NCBI RefSeq assembly: GCF_900113255.1 | Contig: NZ_FOOR01000007.1 | Location: 62,001-126,000, forward strand | Length of the DNA stretch: 64,000 bases | Direction: 5' to 3' | Origin: Novosphingobium sp. CF614 | GTDB taxonomy: Bacteria; Pseudomonadota; Alphaproteobacteria; Sphingomonadales; Sphingomonadaceae | Shown: positions 20,041 to 33,017 of the stretch, in pieces | How the letters are laid out: each line of letters opens with the position of its first letter | Numbering within the stretch: the first letter of the stretch is position 1 | Position numbers and translations under genes: made by a program | Notes under the pieces: generated by a model | Seen by the model: the letters and a program-made list of their open reading frames with translations, nothing else | Databases searched by the model: none | Told to the model about the DNA's origin: nothing

Positions 20041-21918
20041 ATGAAACGTTTGAAGATCGCCCACCGGTTGGTGTTCGCCTTCAGCCTTTTGCTCGCCATC
20101 ATGGCGGGCATGGGCGTGTTCGCGATCAAGCAGATCGGGGAAGTGAATTCCCTGACGAACGAACTGACCACGGACTCGCTGCCCGCCTCGCAGAACCTGG
20201 GCGATCTTCACGCCTATGCGTCCCAGTATCGGATCCACCAGGCCGATACCTTCAAGGCCGCCGGCACTGCGGCCTGGGAACGTCAGAACAAGGTCCTGCG
20301 CAACTCGCAGGCCGTCATCAACGAGGTGCTGGCGGAATACGGCAGGCACATTCACGATCCCGCGCAAGTCGAGGCTCTGACCAAGGTTCGCGAGGACTGG
20401 CGGGCCTATATCGCCCAGAGCGATTCGCTGCTGAACCTTGCCCAATCCGATATGGAAGCGGCGCACGAGCTGTTCGAAGGCGAATCCCTGGATAGCTTCT
20501 ACAACCTGGAAGACCATCTGCTCGCGCTGGTGGACCTCAATACCAAGGTCGCCAACAACGCAGCCAAACGCGGCGAGACCATCTATTCCAAGGCACGCCA
20601 GGTCGTGATCGTCACCGCGCTTGCCGGTCTCGGCTGCGCGGTCGTCCTCCTGCTCGTCATGATGCGCTCGATCGCCAAGCCGGTGAAACGGCTGGACAGC
20701 GCCGTGCGCCGCCTGATCGACGGCGACACAAACGTCGCCATTCCCGGCGGCGAGCGCCAGGACGAGCTGGGCAGCCTCGCCCGCGCTCTCGAACGCTTCC
20801 AGGGACTGGCCCGGGCCGATCAGGACCGGGCTCTCGAGGAACAGGAACGCGCGCGGAACTTGCAGCTCACTGTCGAAGCCATCGGCAACGGCCTTGCCCA
20901 ACTTGCCGAAGGAAACCTGGCGAACCGCCTGGAGGAAACCGGCGAAGGCGCGCTTGCCCGCCTGCCTCTTGACTACAACCTCGCGGTCGCGCGGCTTTCC
21001 GAAACCATGAGCCAGCTCATCGAGGGTTGCCATTCGATCCGCGTGGGCACCGACGAGATCGCGGCGGCCACGTCCGATCTGGCCGGCCGGACCGAGCAGC
21101 AGGCAAGTTCGCTCGCGGATACCTCGCGCACGCTCAGCGAGTTCACCAGCGTCGTGCAGGTCACCGCCGACAATGCGCGCCAGACCAGCACCCGCCTCAA
21201 CGTGGCACGCGAAACCGCGGACAAGGTGGAAGGCATCGCGCACCAGGCCGTGAACGCCATGCGCGGCATCGAGACGACCTCGCGCGAGATGGCCGCGATC
21301 ATCAACGTTATCGACGGCATTGCCTTCCAGACCAACCTTCTCGCGCTCAATGCCGGTGTCGAGGCCGCGCGCGCCGGCGAAGCCGGCAAGGGCTTCGCGG
21401 TTGTCGCCACCGAAGTGCGCGCGCTGGCCCAGCGCTCCGCCGACGCCGCCAACGACATCCGCAAGCTGATCGATCGCAGCGCGCGCCAGGTCGGCGACGG
21501 CGTTTCCCTGGTGGAAAGCAGCGGCGATGCCCTGCGCAAGATCGTCGGCGAAGTGGTCACGGTCTCGACGCTTGTAGAGGAGATCGCCGGCGCCGCCGAG
21601 AAGCAGGCCGAAGGCATCACCGAGATTTCGACAATGGTCGCCGGCATGGACACCTTTACCCAGCAGAACGCCGCAATGGTGGAAGAGAGTTCCGCCGGCA
21701 GTCGCAACCTCTCGCACGAGACGCAGCGCCTGATGTCGCAGATGTCGAGCTTCAGGCTGGATGACGCGGGTGCGATGCAGGCGGCGTCCTTCGGCCATTC
21801 GCCCATGCCGATCCACCACGAGGCGGACATTCGCCCGGCGGAGCAGGTCAGATACGCCCCGGCACCGGCGGTCTCCGGCGCCAATGCTCTCGCCCTGGAT
21901 GACTGGAGCGAATTCTAG
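20041..21918 (+). CDS. methyl-accepting chemotaxis protein
   Basis: 625 residues. TM1 at about 10-30, a four-helix-bundle sensor region, TM2 at about 185-210 ([20 protein letters not shown]), HAMP linker, then the signalling coiled coil with the conserved tip [20 protein letters not shown] followed by [16 protein letters not shown]. It should sense a periplasmic signal and control CheA. The extreme C-terminus DWSEF fits the aromatic-x-x-aromatic tether used by CheR. No other chemotaxis genes are nearby, so it is an orphan receptor. The 236 bp upstream contain no other gene. Confidence 0.93.
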   Translation: MKRLKIAHRLVFAFSLLLAIMAGMGVFAIKQIGEVNSLTNELTTDSLPASQNLGDLHAYASQYRIHQADTFKAAGTAAWERQNKVLRNSQAVINEVLAEYGRHIHDPAQVEALTKVREDWRAYIAQSDSLLNLAQSDMEAAHELFEGESLDSFYNLEDHLLALVDLNTKVANNAAKRGETIYSKARQVVIVTALAGLGCAVVLLLVMMRSIAKPVKRLDSAVRRLIDGDTNVAIPGGERQDELGSLARALERFQGLARADQDRALEEQERARNLQLTVEAIGNGLAQLAEGNLANRLEETGEGALARLPLDYNLAVARLSETMSQLIEGCHSIRVGTDEIAAATSDLAGRTEQQASSLADTSRTLSEFTSVVQVTADNARQTSTRLNVARETADKVEGIAHQAVNAMRGIETTSREMAAIINVIDGIAFQTNLLALNAGVEAARAGEAGKGFAVVATEVRALAQRSADAANDIRKLIDRSARQVGDGVSLVESSGDALRKIVGEVVTVSTLVEEIAGAAEKQAEGITEISTMVAGMDTFTQQNAAMVEESSAGSRNLSHETQRLMSQMSSFRLDDAGAMQAASFGHSPMPIHHEADIRPAEQVRYAPAPAVSGANALALDDWSEF

Positions 21919-21983
21919 AGTGTGAATAAAACAACCAAAAAGATCGGCGCCAAGCCGTCACCCCCATGAAAACGGAGAGTACA

Positions 21984-22322
21984 ATGAAGACGATACTGAA
22001 GATTTCGGCCGTATTTTCCATAATGGCCCTGACCGCGAGCCCGAGCTTTGCCGACGACTGGTTGTCCAACGTGAAGCGCACGATCGCGTCCAAGCAGACT
22101 TATCCCCGCACCGCGCAGATGCGCGGCGAGGAAGGAACCGTGAAGGTCAAGGTCTATGTCTCGACCTCGGGCAAAGTGGAGAAAGCCGAACTGATCGGCT
22201 CCTCGGGGTCGAACACCCTCGACAAGGAGGCGATTGCCCTGGTTTCGCGGGTCGGCTCCCTTCCCGCACCGCCGGCCGGAACCAATTCTGTGGTGCTGCC
22301 GCTCACCTGGAAACTGCTCTGA
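21984..22322 (+). CDS. small periplasmic TonB C-terminal-domain protein
   Basis: 112 residues from ATG 21984, behind a GGAGAG ribosome site. A signal peptide (about 23 residues, cleavage near SFA/DDW) precedes a TonB C-terminal fold: RTAQMRGEEGTVKVKVYVST then VEKAELIGSSG and LDKEAIALV. It lacks the N-terminal membrane anchor and proline-rich spacer of true TonB, so it is a free periplasmic TonB-C protein of unknown partner. It follows the chemoreceptor by 65 bp. Confidence 0.8.
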   Translation: MKTILKISAVFSIMALTASPSFADDWLSNVKRTIASKQTYPRTAQMRGEEGTVKVKVYVSTSGKVEKAELIGSSGSNTLDKEAIALVSRVGSLPAPPAGTNSVVLPLTWKLL

Positions 22323-22393
22323 CCTGAACGTCGCACTGTCACGCGCTGGAGCGATGGCGATGGAATCAGCCTCCATGGAGGAGGCCGATCAAG

Positions 22394-24034
<1,641 letters not shown>

Positions 24035-24152
24035 TTAAATTGCATGGGGGCACGAGGGCAAGCGCCCTGTGCCTGAATCCACAGGTCAAATTGAATGAAC
24101 CGCCGTCTGCATGAGCAAAACGGCAGTTCGGTTACGTTGGAATGCCGAACGG

Positions 24153-24569
24153 CTACTGCTTGGCGGCGCCCGAAAGCGGATCGTCGGCAGGCGCCTGCCC
24201 GGCAGGAGTGCCGGCGCCCGCGCCGTTCGTGGCGGGGGCAGGAGCAGTACCGGGATTGGCCGCTCCGCCAAGCGGATCGGCGGGCTGCGCGGGGGCCGGG
24301 GTGATGGTGCCGCGTTCAAGCGAGGTATCGATGTCGCGGCCAGTGGTCTGGTCAACGGCCAGAGCCGCCAAAACGATGCTGAGAACCACGAACAGGGTGG
24401 CCAGGACCGCCGTCGACCGGGTCAGGAAATCGGCCGCCCCGCGCGCGGACATCAAGCTCGAAGGGCTGGCGCCGACTCCAAGGCCGCCACCTTCCGACTT
24501 CTGCACCAGGATCACGCCGACAAGCGCTGCCGCAACCAGCGCCTGGACCACGGTCAGGAAAAGGAACAT
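24153..24569 (-). CDS. secG: preprotein translocase subunit SecG
   Basis: 138 residues. Two membrane spans: FLFLTVVQALVAAALVGVIL (N-terminus) and TAVLATLFVVLSIVLAALAV (about residues 55-75), separated by the SecG cytosolic loop KSEGGGLGVG. The C-terminal tail of about 60 residues is proline/alanine-rich and variable, as usual in alphaproteobacteria. SecG joins SecYE, both also encoded in this window, and aids SecA cycling. Confidence 0.93.
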   Translation of the reverse strand: MFLFLTVVQALVAAALVGVILVQKSEGGGLGVGASPSSLMSARGAADFLTRSTAVLATLFVVLSIVLAALAVDQTTGRDIDTSLERGTITPAPAQPADPLGGAANPGTAPAPATNGAGAGTPAGQAPADDPLSGAAKQ

Positions 24570-24725
24570 CTTCGTTTCAACCTTCCGGCGGGCGCCCAGT
24601 CCGCATTACCTTGCCCGCGTCATTCGCCGCGCAGATAGGCGCGAAGCGGCCATCGCGCAACCCGCCAGCCTGTTCGATCAGGCCGGGAGCGGGCGAAACG
24701 CCGATTTCCCGCCCCCGCGATTCGT

Positions 24726-25484
24726 TCAATCGTCGGCCAGCGAGGCCGCCGCGCCGACGATGGCCAGGAAACTTTCCGCCGTAAGGCTGGCGCCGCCCAC
24801 CAGCGCGCCGCCGACATCGGGGATGGAAAGCAGTTCGGCGGCATTGTCCGCCTTTACCGAGCCGCCGTAGAGGATGCGCACATCCGCGCCGCCGGCGCCG
24901 TAGATCGCCACCAGCTTGTCGCGGATCGACTTGTGCATGGCGGCCACGTCCTCGACCGAAGGTACGCGGCCGGTGCCGATGGCCCAGACCGGTTCGTAAG
25001 CCACCGAGAGCTTTTCGGGTGCCCCGTCGATGCGCGGACACGATCCCTCCAGCTGGCCGCCGACGACCTCTTCGGCCCGTCCGGCATCGCGCTCCGCTTC
25101 CGTCTCCCCGACGCAGAGGATCGCCGCGAGGCCCGCCGCCAGCGCCGCCTCGGCCTTGCTCCTGACGTCCGCGTCGCTTTCACCGTGGAGCGTGCGGCGT
25201 TCGGAATGACCGACGATGGTGAAGTCCGCGCCGGCATCCTTGAGCATCGGCGCGGAAATATCCCCAGTGAAGGCGCCGCTGTCCTTGGCATGGCAGTCCT
25301 GGCCGCCGATGCCGATGACTTCCACGGCGTCGCGAACGCGGTAGAGCAGCGTGGCGGGCGGCGCGACCGCAACCTGCACCTTGGGAAAGCGTGCGGCCGA
25401 CCGGTCGATCGCGCGTACTTCGCTGAGCATCGCGCGAGTGCCGTTCATTTTCCAGTTTCCGACGATGTAAGGCAATCCAGCCAT
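24726..25484 (-). CDS. tpiA: triosephosphate isomerase
   Basis: 252 residues. Catalytic residues are present: Lys in VGNWKMNG, His in IVGHSERR, Glu in VAYEPVWAIGTG; phosphate loop in LYGGSVKADNA and GGALVGGASL. It interconverts dihydroxyacetone phosphate and glyceraldehyde 3-phosphate. Divergent from ppiD across a 289-bp intergenic region, and first gene of tpiA-secG-pyrG. Confidence 0.97.
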   Translation of the reverse strand: MAGLPYIVGNWKMNGTRAMLSEVRAIDRSAARFPKVQVAVAPPATLLYRVRDAVEVIGIGGQDCHAKDSGAFTGDISAPMLKDAGADFTIVGHSERRTLHGESDADVRSKAEAALAAGLAAILCVGETEAERDAGRAEEVVGGQLEGSCPRIDGAPEKLSVAYEPVWAIGTGRVPSVEDVAAMHKSIRDKLVAIYGAGGADVRILYGGSVKADNAAELLSIPDVGGALVGGASLTAESFLAIVGAAASLADD

Positions 25485-25773
25485 TTCAAACCCTTGATAA
25501 ATCCATGGCGCGCACCGGCGATTCCCGCCCGTCCGGGGAATCAGGCCATCGCCCTCGCGGCGCTGCTAGGCCAGCCCTGCCCGACTTGTCAAAATTCATC
25601 GGCCATTCCCATCCGCAATAACCGAATTCGTCATCCAAGAACCCGCGACGGGCGGAATTCCCGCATATCGTGCGAGTCGGCATTGCAGGATGCCACAAGG
25701 CCCCCTAAAGCCTGCGCCCGTTTACTGCGAAGCCGGCAGGTTTCGCGCAGGCAATCGCTGATCGGCACGGTCC

Positions 25774-27717
25774 ATGCTCTCTTTCTTTCGTTCCCTTCTG
25801 AAGTCCAAGGTCGGTGCCGGTATCGCACTGGCAATGCTGGCAATCATCGCCGTCGCCTTCGCCAGCGGCGATATCGCCGGTTTTGGCAGTTCCACTGGAC
25901 TGAGCAGCGGCGGCGTCGCCACCGTCGGCAGCGAAACCATATCGGGCGTCGACCTGGCCCAGGGCGCGAACCAGGCGCTGAGCCGCGTCAAGCAGCAGCA
26001 GCCCAGCGCGACGATGAAGCTGCTGGTCGCGCAAGGGGGCCTGGAGCAGGTGCTCGGCGACCTGATCGACCGCGCCGCGTTCTACGCCTTCGGCAAGGAA
26101 AGCCGGATCGTCGTCAGCGAACGCCTGGTCGACAGCGAAATCGCGCAGATTCCCGCCTTCCAGGGAGTCGACGGCAAGTTCGACCAGAACACCTTCCGGC
26201 AGGCGCTGGCACAGCAGGGCATGTCCGAGGAGAACCTGCGCAAGACTTTCGCCCAAAGCCTTTCGGCGCAGCAACTGCTGGCTCCGGCCCAGTTCGGCAC
26301 GATCATGCCCGAATATGCCGCCAGACGCTATGCAGAGCTGCTGAACGAGGTTCGTTCCGGCTCCGTCGTCGTCCTGCCCTCCGTGCTGTTCGCGCCCGAA
26401 ACGGCGCCGACCGATGCCCAGCTCGCCGCCTTCTACAAGGCACACACCGAACAGTTCATCCTGCCCGAACGGCGCGTGGTACGCTATGCCGCCTTCGGTG
26501 AGGAAGCCCTCAAGAATCCGCCGGCGCCGACCGACGCTGAAATCGCGGCGCGCTACAAGGCGGACACGGCGCTTTACGCCGCGCAGGACGATCGCAAGAT
26601 CACGCAGTTGATCGTCCCCACCGAAGCCGCCGCCCGTGCGGTCGCCGCCGAAGTCGCGGGCGGCAAGTCGCTGGAGACGGCAGCCAAGGAAAAGGGCCTC
26701 TCGGCCGCGCCGCTTGAATTCTTCAGCAGACAGCAGCTTTCCAGCCAATTCTCGCCGGAAATCGCCGAAGCCGTGTTCGCCGCCCCGGTGGGCAAGATCG
26801 CCGCCCCGAAGAAGAGCCCGCTGGGCTGGCACGTGGTGCGCGTCGACGAAGAGCGGAAGACGCCGGCCCGCCCGCTCGCCGAGGTGAAGGACGAACTGGT
26901 CAAGCAGCTCACCGAGGAAAAGCGCCGCAAGGCCTTCAGCGACATGCTCGCCAATATCGAGGACCAGTTCACCAACGGCGCCAACCTGGTCGAGGTAGCC
27001 AAGGCGATCGGGGTGGAAGCCAGCCAGACCGACCCGCTCGTCGCCGACGGCCGCGTCTACATGAAGCCCGGCCAAACCGCGCCGGATGTGCTCAAGCCGG
27101 TGCTGGCGACCGCGTTCACGATGGAACAGGAAGAACCGCAGGTCGCCGAAGTCGAACGCGGCAAGACTTTCGTGATCTATGACGTAACCAATATCGCCGC
27201 CTCCGCCCCTGCCCCGCTCGCGCAGATCAAGGACGACGTGACGCAGGCCTGGAAGATCGACGCCGGCTCGCAGGCGGCGAAGGCCGCCGCGCTCAGGATG
27301 CTGGATACTATCCGCAAGGGCAAGTCGCTGGAGCAGGCCATGGCGGATGTCGGCAAGCCGCTGCCCCCGGTCGAGCAGGTATCGATGTCCCGCCCCACGC
27401 TGGCCGCCGCGCTGCGTGCCGGCAAGCAGGTGCCGCCGCCGGTCTCCCTGATGTTCCACATGGCCAAGGGCACGGTGAAAGTGCAGTCGGCGGCGCAGGA
27501 GCGAGGATGGTTCGTGGTCCTGCTCAAGGATATCGTGCCCGGCAAGGTGGAATCCGGCGAACTGGTCTTCGGCGCCCAGAAGGAACTCGGGCAGCAGCTG
27601 GGCCAGGCCTATGGCGACGCGCTAGCGAAAGCCATCCGCAAGGACGTGGGCGTGACCCGCAATGCCGCCGCGATCAAGGCCGTGCGGGACCAGCTTTCCG
27701 GCGCCGCCGCGAACTGA
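25774..27717 (+). CDS. PpiD-like periplasmic peptidyl-prolyl isomerase
   Basis: 647 residues. One N-terminal membrane anchor (KVGAGIALAMLAIIAVAFAS), a SurA_N-like chaperone region (residues about 35-200), one or two parvulin-type domains (core GKSLETAAKEKGLSAAPLEF then GKIAAPKKSPLGWHVVRVDE), and a helical C-terminus. It is a membrane-anchored folding helper at the Sec exit. The gene is 15 bp upstream of trpE and probably shares a transcript with it, a linkage common in sphingomonads. Confidence 0.9.
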   Translation: MLSFFRSLLKSKVGAGIALAMLAIIAVAFASGDIAGFGSSTGLSSGGVATVGSETISGVDLAQGANQALSRVKQQQPSATMKLLVAQGGLEQVLGDLIDRAAFYAFGKESRIVVSERLVDSEIAQIPAFQGVDGKFDQNTFRQALAQQGMSEENLRKTFAQSLSAQQLLAPAQFGTIMPEYAARRYAELLNEVRSGSVVVLPSVLFAPETAPTDAQLAAFYKAHTEQFILPERRVVRYAAFGEEALKNPPAPTDAEIAARYKADTALYAAQDDRKITQLIVPTEAAARAVAAEVAGGKSLETAAKEKGLSAAPLEFFSRQQLSSQFSPEIAEAVFAAPVGKIAAPKKSPLGWHVVRVDEERKTPARPLAEVKDELVKQLTEEKRRKAFSDMLANIEDQFTNGANLVEVAKAIGVEASQTDPLVADGRVYMKPGQTAPDVLKPVLATAFTMEQEEPQVAEVERGKTFVIYDVTNIAASAPAPLAQIKDDVTQAWKIDAGSQAAKAAALRMLDTIRKGKSLEQAMADVGKPLPPVEQVSMSRPTLAAALRAGKQVPPPVSLMFHMAKGTVKVQSAAQERGWFVVLLKDIVPGKVESGELVFGAQKELGQQLGQAYGDALAKAIRKDVGVTRNAAAIKAVRDQLSGAAAN

Positions 27718-27732
27718 TCGGCGGGCGGAGGC

Positions 27733-29244
27733 ATGCAGCGCGAATCGGATCGTTCGGCGGCGCTGAAGCGCCTGTCACGGGGTGAGCCGGCGCTACTGTG
27801 GCGCAAGCTCGTCGCCGATACCGAGACACCGGTCGGCGCCGCGCTCAAGCTGTTCGAGCCGGAACGCGGCGATTTCCTGCTCGAATCGGTGGAGGGCGGG
27901 GAAACGCGCGGGCGCTACAGCCTGATCGGCCTCGATCCCGACCTGGTGTTCCGCGCCAGCGCCGCCGCGTGCGAAATCAACCGGCAATGGCAGCGCGATC
28001 GCACGGCCTTCACGGCCATGGCGGGCGACAGTCTTTCCGAGCTGCGCGGCCTGGTCAACGCCTGCCGGATCGATGTACCGGCCGAGCTGCCGGGGGCGCT
28101 GGCCTGCCTGGTCGGCTACTTCGGCTACGAGACCATCGGCCTGGTGGAGAAGCTCCCGCGCGCGCCCCAAAGCCCGCTCGACCTGCCCGACATGCTGTTC
28201 GTGCGCCCTTCGCTGATCCTGGTATTCGATCGGCTGGGCGACGAGCTGTTCTGCGTCGCCCCGCTCTGGCCCGATGCAGGCGCACCCGAACACGTGGTGG
28301 ATATCGCCGCCGAGCGCATCGACGAAGCGCTGCGCCGCCTTGCCGCGCCGGTCCCCGCCTCGCCGGTGAGCGCCGGCCTTCCCGAGCCCGTGCCGAGCCC
28401 GGTCATGGCGGCGGGCGACTACGAGGCGATGGTCCTCAAGGCGAAGGACTACATCGAAGCCGGGGACATCTTCCAGGTGGTGCTGGCCCAGCGCTTCACC
28501 TGCGAATTCACCCTGCCGCCACTGGCGCTCTACCGCTCGCTGCGCCGTGTGAACCCCTCGCCGTTCCTCTACTTCCTCGACCTGCCCGGCTTCGCCCTGA
28601 TCGGGTCCAGCCCGGAAATCCTGGTGCGGGTGCGCGAAGGCGAAGTGACGATCCGCCCGATCGCCGGCACGCGCCCGCGCGGCGGCACCCCGGCGGAGGA
28701 CAGGGCCAACGAGGCCAGCCTGCTCGCCGATCCCAAGGAACGCGCCGAGCACCTGATGCTGCTCGACCTCGGCCGCAACGACGTCGGCCGCGTCGCCCGG
28801 GCCGGTACTGTCGAGGTGACGGACAGCTATACGATCGAGCGCTACAGCCACGTCATGCACATCGTCTCGAACGTAATCGGCAAGCTGGACACGGCCAGGC
28901 ACGACGCCATCGACGCGGTTTTCGCAGGCTTTCCCGCCGGCACCGTCTCAGGCGCGCCCAAAGTGCGCGCCTGCGAAATCATCGCCGAACTCGAGCCGGA
29001 GACGCGCGGCGCCTATGCCGGCGGCGTCGGTTACTTCGCGCCGGACGGATCGGTGGATTCGTGCATCGTCCTGCGCACCGGCGTGCTCAAGGACGGCGTG
29101 CTCCACGTCCAGGCCGGTGCCGGCATCGTCGCCGACAGCGACCCGGCCTACGAACAGCGCGAATGCGAGGCCAAGAGCGGCGCCCTGTTCGCAGCGGCGC
29201 GCGAAGCGGTAAGAGTGGCCGGGGAACCGGGCTTCGGGCAGTGA
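27733..29244 (+). CDS. trpE: anthranilate synthase component I
   Basis: 503 residues. The feedback (tryptophan) site motif LLES is present in [10 protein letters not shown]; the chorismate-binding domain has [42 protein letters not shown] and [14 protein letters not shown]. With TrpG it makes anthranilate from chorismate and glutamine. Its stop overlaps the GTG of the next gene (GTGA). No attenuator leader is visible because ppiD lies directly upstream. Confidence 0.96.
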   Translation: MQRESDRSAALKRLSRGEPALLWRKLVADTETPVGAALKLFEPERGDFLLESVEGGETRGRYSLIGLDPDLVFRASAAACEINRQWQRDRTAFTAMAGDSLSELRGLVNACRIDVPAELPGALACLVGYFGYETIGLVEKLPRAPQSPLDLPDMLFVRPSLILVFDRLGDELFCVAPLWPDAGAPEHVVDIAAERIDEALRRLAAPVPASPVSAGLPEPVPSPVMAAGDYEAMVLKAKDYIEAGDIFQVVLAQRFTCEFTLPPLALYRSLRRVNPSPFLYFLDLPGFALIGSSPEILVRVREGEVTIRPIAGTRPRGGTPAEDRANEASLLADPKERAEHLMLLDLGRNDVGRVARAGTVEVTDSYTIERYSHVMHIVSNVIGKLDTARHDAIDAVFAGFPAGTVSGAPKVRACEIIAELEPETRGAYAGGVGYFAPDGSVDSCIVLRTGVLKDGVLHVQAGAGIVADSDPAYEQRECEAKSGALFAAAREAVRVAGEPGFGQ

Positions 29245-30020
29245 AACGCGGGGCCTTGGCCGCGCTGCTGCTCGTCGTCGCCTGCTCCTCCGGCAAGGCC
29301 GAGAAACGCCGCGAGGCCCCGCCCCCGCCCCCATGCGGGAGCGCCACGTTCGAAGGCTCCGCCCTTACCCACTGCACAGCCGTGCCGGGCCGCCACACCG
29401 TCCACATGGTGCTCGGCCCAATGGACGGCGCGCCTTATCGGAGCCTTTCGCAGCTTGCCGTCGGCCGGCCGGACAAGGCGCACGAAGTCGCCTTCGCCAT
29501 GAACGGCGGCATGTTCGACGACGCGGGACAGCCCATCGGCTACTACGTCGAGGAGGGCGAGCGGCGGCACAAGCTCAACCGCAACGAGGGCCAGGGCAAC
29601 TTCCACATGCTGCCCAACGGCGTGTTCTACGGCGATGCCGGCGGCCACTGGGCAGTGCTCGCCAGCGACGATTTCGCGGCGAAGGTTTCGAAGCGCCCCG
29701 ACTTCGGCACCCAGTCCGGCCCGATGCTGGTGATTGCCGGCAAGCTGCATCCCAGGATCGATGCGGACGGGCAGTCGCTCAAGCTGCGCAACGGCGTCGG
29801 CGTCGACGCGCAGGGCCGTGCGCATTTCGTGATTTCCGACGAGCCGATTTCGTTCGGCAAGCTCGCCCGCTATTTCCGCGATGCGCTCCACTGCCCCAAC
29901 GCGCTGTTCCTGGATGGCAGCGTGTCCTCGCTGTGGGACCCGCACATGGGCCGCGTCGATGGCGGGCCGCCGCTCGGCCCCTTGATCGTCGTCGAGAAAA
30001 GGGCAAAGGCGAAACCATGA
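29241..30020 (+). CDS. phosphodiester glycosidase-family lipoprotein
   Basis: 259 residues from GTG 29241. An N-terminal lipobox (LLLVVAC) predicts a lipoprotein. The NAGPA/DUF2233 fold is seen in [51 protein letters not shown] and [14 protein letters not shown]. Related enzymes cleave GlcNAc-1-phosphodiester links. It is embedded between trpE and trpG with 4-bp overlaps at both ends, so it must be co-translated with tryptophan enzymes despite being exported; no metabolic link is obvious. Confidence 0.85.
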   Translation: MKRGALAALLLVVACSSGKAEKRREAPPPPPCGSATFEGSALTHCTAVPGRHTVHMVLGPMDGAPYRSLSQLAVGRPDKAHEVAFAMNGGMFDDAGQPIGYYVEEGERRHKLNRNEGQGNFHMLPNGVFYGDAGGHWAVLASDDFAAKVSKRPDFGTQSGPMLVIAGKLHPRIDADGQSLKLRNGVGVDAQGRAHFVISDEPISFGKLARYFRDALHCPNALFLDGSVSSLWDPHMGRVDGGPPLGPLIVVEKRAKAKP

Positions 30021-30613
30021 TCCTCGTCATCGACAATTACGACAGCTTCACCTGGAACCTGGTCCATTACCTGATGGAACTGGGCGCCGAAGTGGAAGTC
30101 GTGCGCAACGACGCGCTTTCGGCTGGACAAGCGATCACCAGCGGTGCGCGCGGCTTCCTGATCTCGCCCGGCCCCTGCACCCCCAACGAGGCCGGGATCA
30201 GCCTCGATCTCGTCGGCGCGGCCGCCGATGCCGGCAAGCCGCTGCTCGGCGTATGCCTGGGCCACCAGTCGATCGGCCAGTACTTCGGCGGCAAGGTGGT
30301 GCGCGGCGGGCTGATGCACGGCAAGACCTCGCCCGTCACCCATGACGATACCGGCGTCTTCGCGGGCGTGCCCTCCCCCTTCACCGCCACGCGTTATCAC
30401 TCGCTGATCGTCGAGGACATTCCCGGAGCGCTCAAGGTCAATGCCCGCTCGGACGACGGCCATGTCATGGGCTTCCGGCACGAGAGCCTGCCGATCCACG
30501 GCGTGCAGTTCCACCCGGAAAGCATCGCCACCGAGCACGGCCACGCGATGCTGGCAAATTTCCTGAGACTGTGCGGCATCGACGCCAGCATGCCCGAACG
30601 GCTTTCGGCGTGA
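30017..30613 (+). CDS. trpG: anthranilate synthase component II (glutamine amidotransferase)
   Basis: 198 residues. [19 protein letters not shown] start, catalytic Cys in [13 protein letters not shown], His/Glu in [14 protein letters not shown]. It supplies ammonia to TrpE and may also serve aminodeoxychorismate synthase (PabA role), as often happens when only one copy exists. ATGA overlap with the glycosidase gene; trpD begins 10 bp later. Confidence 0.95.
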   Translation: MILVIDNYDSFTWNLVHYLMELGAEVEVVRNDALSAGQAITSGARGFLISPGPCTPNEAGISLDLVGAAADAGKPLLGVCLGHQSIGQYFGGKVVRGGLMHGKTSPVTHDDTGVFAGVPSPFTATRYHSLIVEDIPGALKVNARSDDGHVMGFRHESLPIHGVQFHPESIATEHGHAMLANFLRLCGIDASMPERLSA

Positions 30614-30623
30614 ATTCGGCCGC

Positions 30624-31616
30624 ATGACCCTGCCCGATCCACTCCACCCGATCGGCGAGGCAGAGGCAGAGGCCGCGTTCGGCGCGATCCTGGATGCCAG
30701 GGTGCCCGAAAGCGCGATCGCCGCCTTCCTCGTCGCCCTGTCCGACCGGGGCGAGACCGCCAGCGAGATCGCCGGCGCCGCACGGGCCATGCGCGCGCGG
30801 ATGATCCCGATCTCCGCGCCGGAAAACGCCATCGACGTCTGCGGCACCGGAGGCGACGGCCACCACACGCTCAACGTCTCGACCGCCGTTTCGCTGGTGG
30901 TGGCAGCTTGCGGCGTACCGGTCGCCAAACATGGCAACCGCGCGGCCAGTTCCAAGGCCGGCGCGGCCGATACGCTGGAAGCGCTCGGCCTCGACCTCGA
31001 TCGCGCGGTGGAAACGGCCGAGGCGACGCTGAACCAGATCGGCATCTGCTTCCTGTTCGCCGCGAAGCACCACCCGGCGATGGGCCGGCTGATGCCGCTC
31101 CGGAAGTCGTTGGGGCGGCGCACGATCTTCAACCTGATGGGGCCGCTGGCCAATCCCGCACAGGTCACGCGCCAGCTCGTCGGCATCGCCCGGCCGGCCT
31201 ACATACCGATCTATGCCGAAGCCATCATGCGCCTGGGCACCGATCACGCGCTGGTCGTATCGGGCGATGAAGGGCTTGACGAACTGAGCCTGGCGGGCGG
31301 CAACGAAGTGGCGGAAGTGACCGGCGGCGACCTCGCCATGCGCCGCGTCTACCCCGCCGACGCCGGCTTGCCGATCGCCCCGATCGAAGCGATCCGGGGC
31401 GGCGAAGCACCCTACAATGCCGAGGCCCTGCGCCGCCTGCTCGCGGGTGAGCCAGGTGCCTATCGCGACGCCGTGCTGTTCAACGCGGCCGGCGCACTGA
31501 TCGTGGCGGGCGAAGTCGAAGACTGGGCGCGGGGCGTCGGGAAGGCAGCCGAAGCGATCGATTCCGGCCTCGCCAAGGCCTTGCTAGACCGCTGGATCGC
31601 GGCGGCGCGGGCCTGA
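30624..31616 (+). CDS. trpD: anthranilate phosphoribosyltransferase
   Basis: 330 residues. PRPP-binding [40 protein letters not shown] and the [14 protein letters not shown] motif are intact. It joins anthranilate to PRPP in the second step of tryptophan synthesis. Separated from trpC by 35 bp. Confidence 0.96.
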   Translation: MTLPDPLHPIGEAEAEAAFGAILDARVPESAIAAFLVALSDRGETASEIAGAARAMRARMIPISAPENAIDVCGTGGDGHHTLNVSTAVSLVVAACGVPVAKHGNRAASSKAGAADTLEALGLDLDRAVETAEATLNQIGICFLFAAKHHPAMGRLMPLRKSLGRRTIFNLMGPLANPAQVTRQLVGIARPAYIPIYAEAIMRLGTDHALVVSGDEGLDELSLAGGNEVAEVTGGDLAMRRVYPADAGLPIAPIEAIRGGEAPYNAEALRRLLAGEPGAYRDAVLFNAAGALIVAGEVEDWARGVGKAAEAIDSGLAKALLDRWIAAARA

Positions 31617-31651
31617 GGCTGCCCGAACTGACTGGCCGAACTGAGGAAATC

Positions 31652-32440
31652 ATGTCCGACAAGCTCACCGAGATCTGCGAGAGCAAGCGCAAGGAAGTAG
31701 AGGCGCGCAAGGCCGTCGCCACCGTGGGCGATCTTGACGCCCATGCCGCCTGCCAGAGCGCCCCGCGCGGCTTCGAGTCGGCGCTGCGCCGCAAGGCCGA
31801 GGCCGGTTACGCGCTGATCGCCGAAATCAAGAAGGCCAGCCCATCCAAGGGCCTGATCCGCCCCGATTTCCGTCCGGCCGAACATGCCTCGGCCTATGAG
31901 CGCGGCGGTGCCGCCTGCCTCTCGGTGCTGACCGACGCGCCCTATTTCCAAGGGCACGAGGACTTCCTGGTGGACGCTCGCGCGGCCGTCTCCATCCCGG
32001 TGATCCGCAAGGATTTCATGATCGATCCCTGGCAGGTGGCCGAAGCCCGCGCGATCGGCGCCGACGCGATCCTCATCATCGTCGCCGCGCTGGACGACGG
32101 CGCCATGGCCGAGATCGAGGCTGCCGCGCGCGAACGCGGGATGGACTGCCTCGTCGAAGTCCACGACGAAGCGGAGATGGAGCGCGCCGCGCGGCTCAAG
32201 TCGCGGCTGATCGGTGTCAACAACCGCGACCTCAAGCGCTTCGTCACCGACATCGCCGTGACCGAACGCCTCGCCCCGCTCGCTCCCGAAGGCACCCTGC
32301 TGGTGAGCGAAAGCGGCATCAACGCGCACGCCGACCTGGACCGCCTTTCCCGATGCGGCGCGCGCACTTTCCTCGTCGGCGAAAGCCTCATGCGCCAAGC
32401 CGATGTCGAGGCGGCGACGCGGGCGCTGCTTCACGGTTGA
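31652..32440 (+). CDS. trpC: indole-3-glycerol phosphate synthase
   Basis: 262 residues, monofunctional form. [18 protein letters not shown] holds the catalytic Lys, [13 protein letters not shown] and [12 protein letters not shown] follow, and [20 protein letters not shown] and FLVGESLMR complete the barrel. Last gene of the ppiD-trp transcript; a hairpin with nine T residues follows at 32488. Confidence 0.96.
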   Translation: MSDKLTEICESKRKEVEARKAVATVGDLDAHAACQSAPRGFESALRRKAEAGYALIAEIKKASPSKGLIRPDFRPAEHASAYERGGAACLSVLTDAPYFQGHEDFLVDARAAVSIPVIRKDFMIDPWQVAEARAIGADAILIIVAALDDGAMAEIEAAARERGMDCLVEVHDEAEMERAARLKSRLIGVNNRDLKRFVTDIAVTERLAPLAPEGTLLVSESGINAHADLDRLSRCGARTFLVGESLMRQADVEAATRALLHG

Positions 32441-32487
32441 CGCTCGACGCGGTTTGCCCTGTCCTGCCGCGCGCAAATCTGCCATCG

Positions 32488-32524
32488 AAATGGCTCGGCA
32501 TCGTTTCGCGCGCCATTTTTTTTT
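32488..32524 (+). terminator. intrinsic terminator after trpC
   Basis: AAATGGC (32488-32494) pairs with GCCATTT (32512-32518), and nine consecutive T (32516-32524) follow. It ends the trp operon 11 bp before the moaC start codon, so moaC needs either read-through or its own promoter inside or just before this structure. Confidence 0.75.
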
Positions 32525-32534
32525 GAAGAACGAG

Positions 32535-33016
<482 letters not shown>

Positions 33017-33017
<1 letters not shown>

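Noticed and set aside
19951..21819. 622-codon minus-strand frame
   Set aside because: Antisense shadow of the chemoreceptor; no ribosome site or domain.
22369..22385. GCCTCC/GGAGGC hairpin as the pyrG terminator
   Set aside because: Short stem with a 5-nt loop and no T-run; it could arise by chance, so it was not listed.
25705..27459. 584-codon minus-strand frame
   Set aside because: Antisense shadow of ppiD; composition rich in Arg, Gly, His as expected for a shadow.
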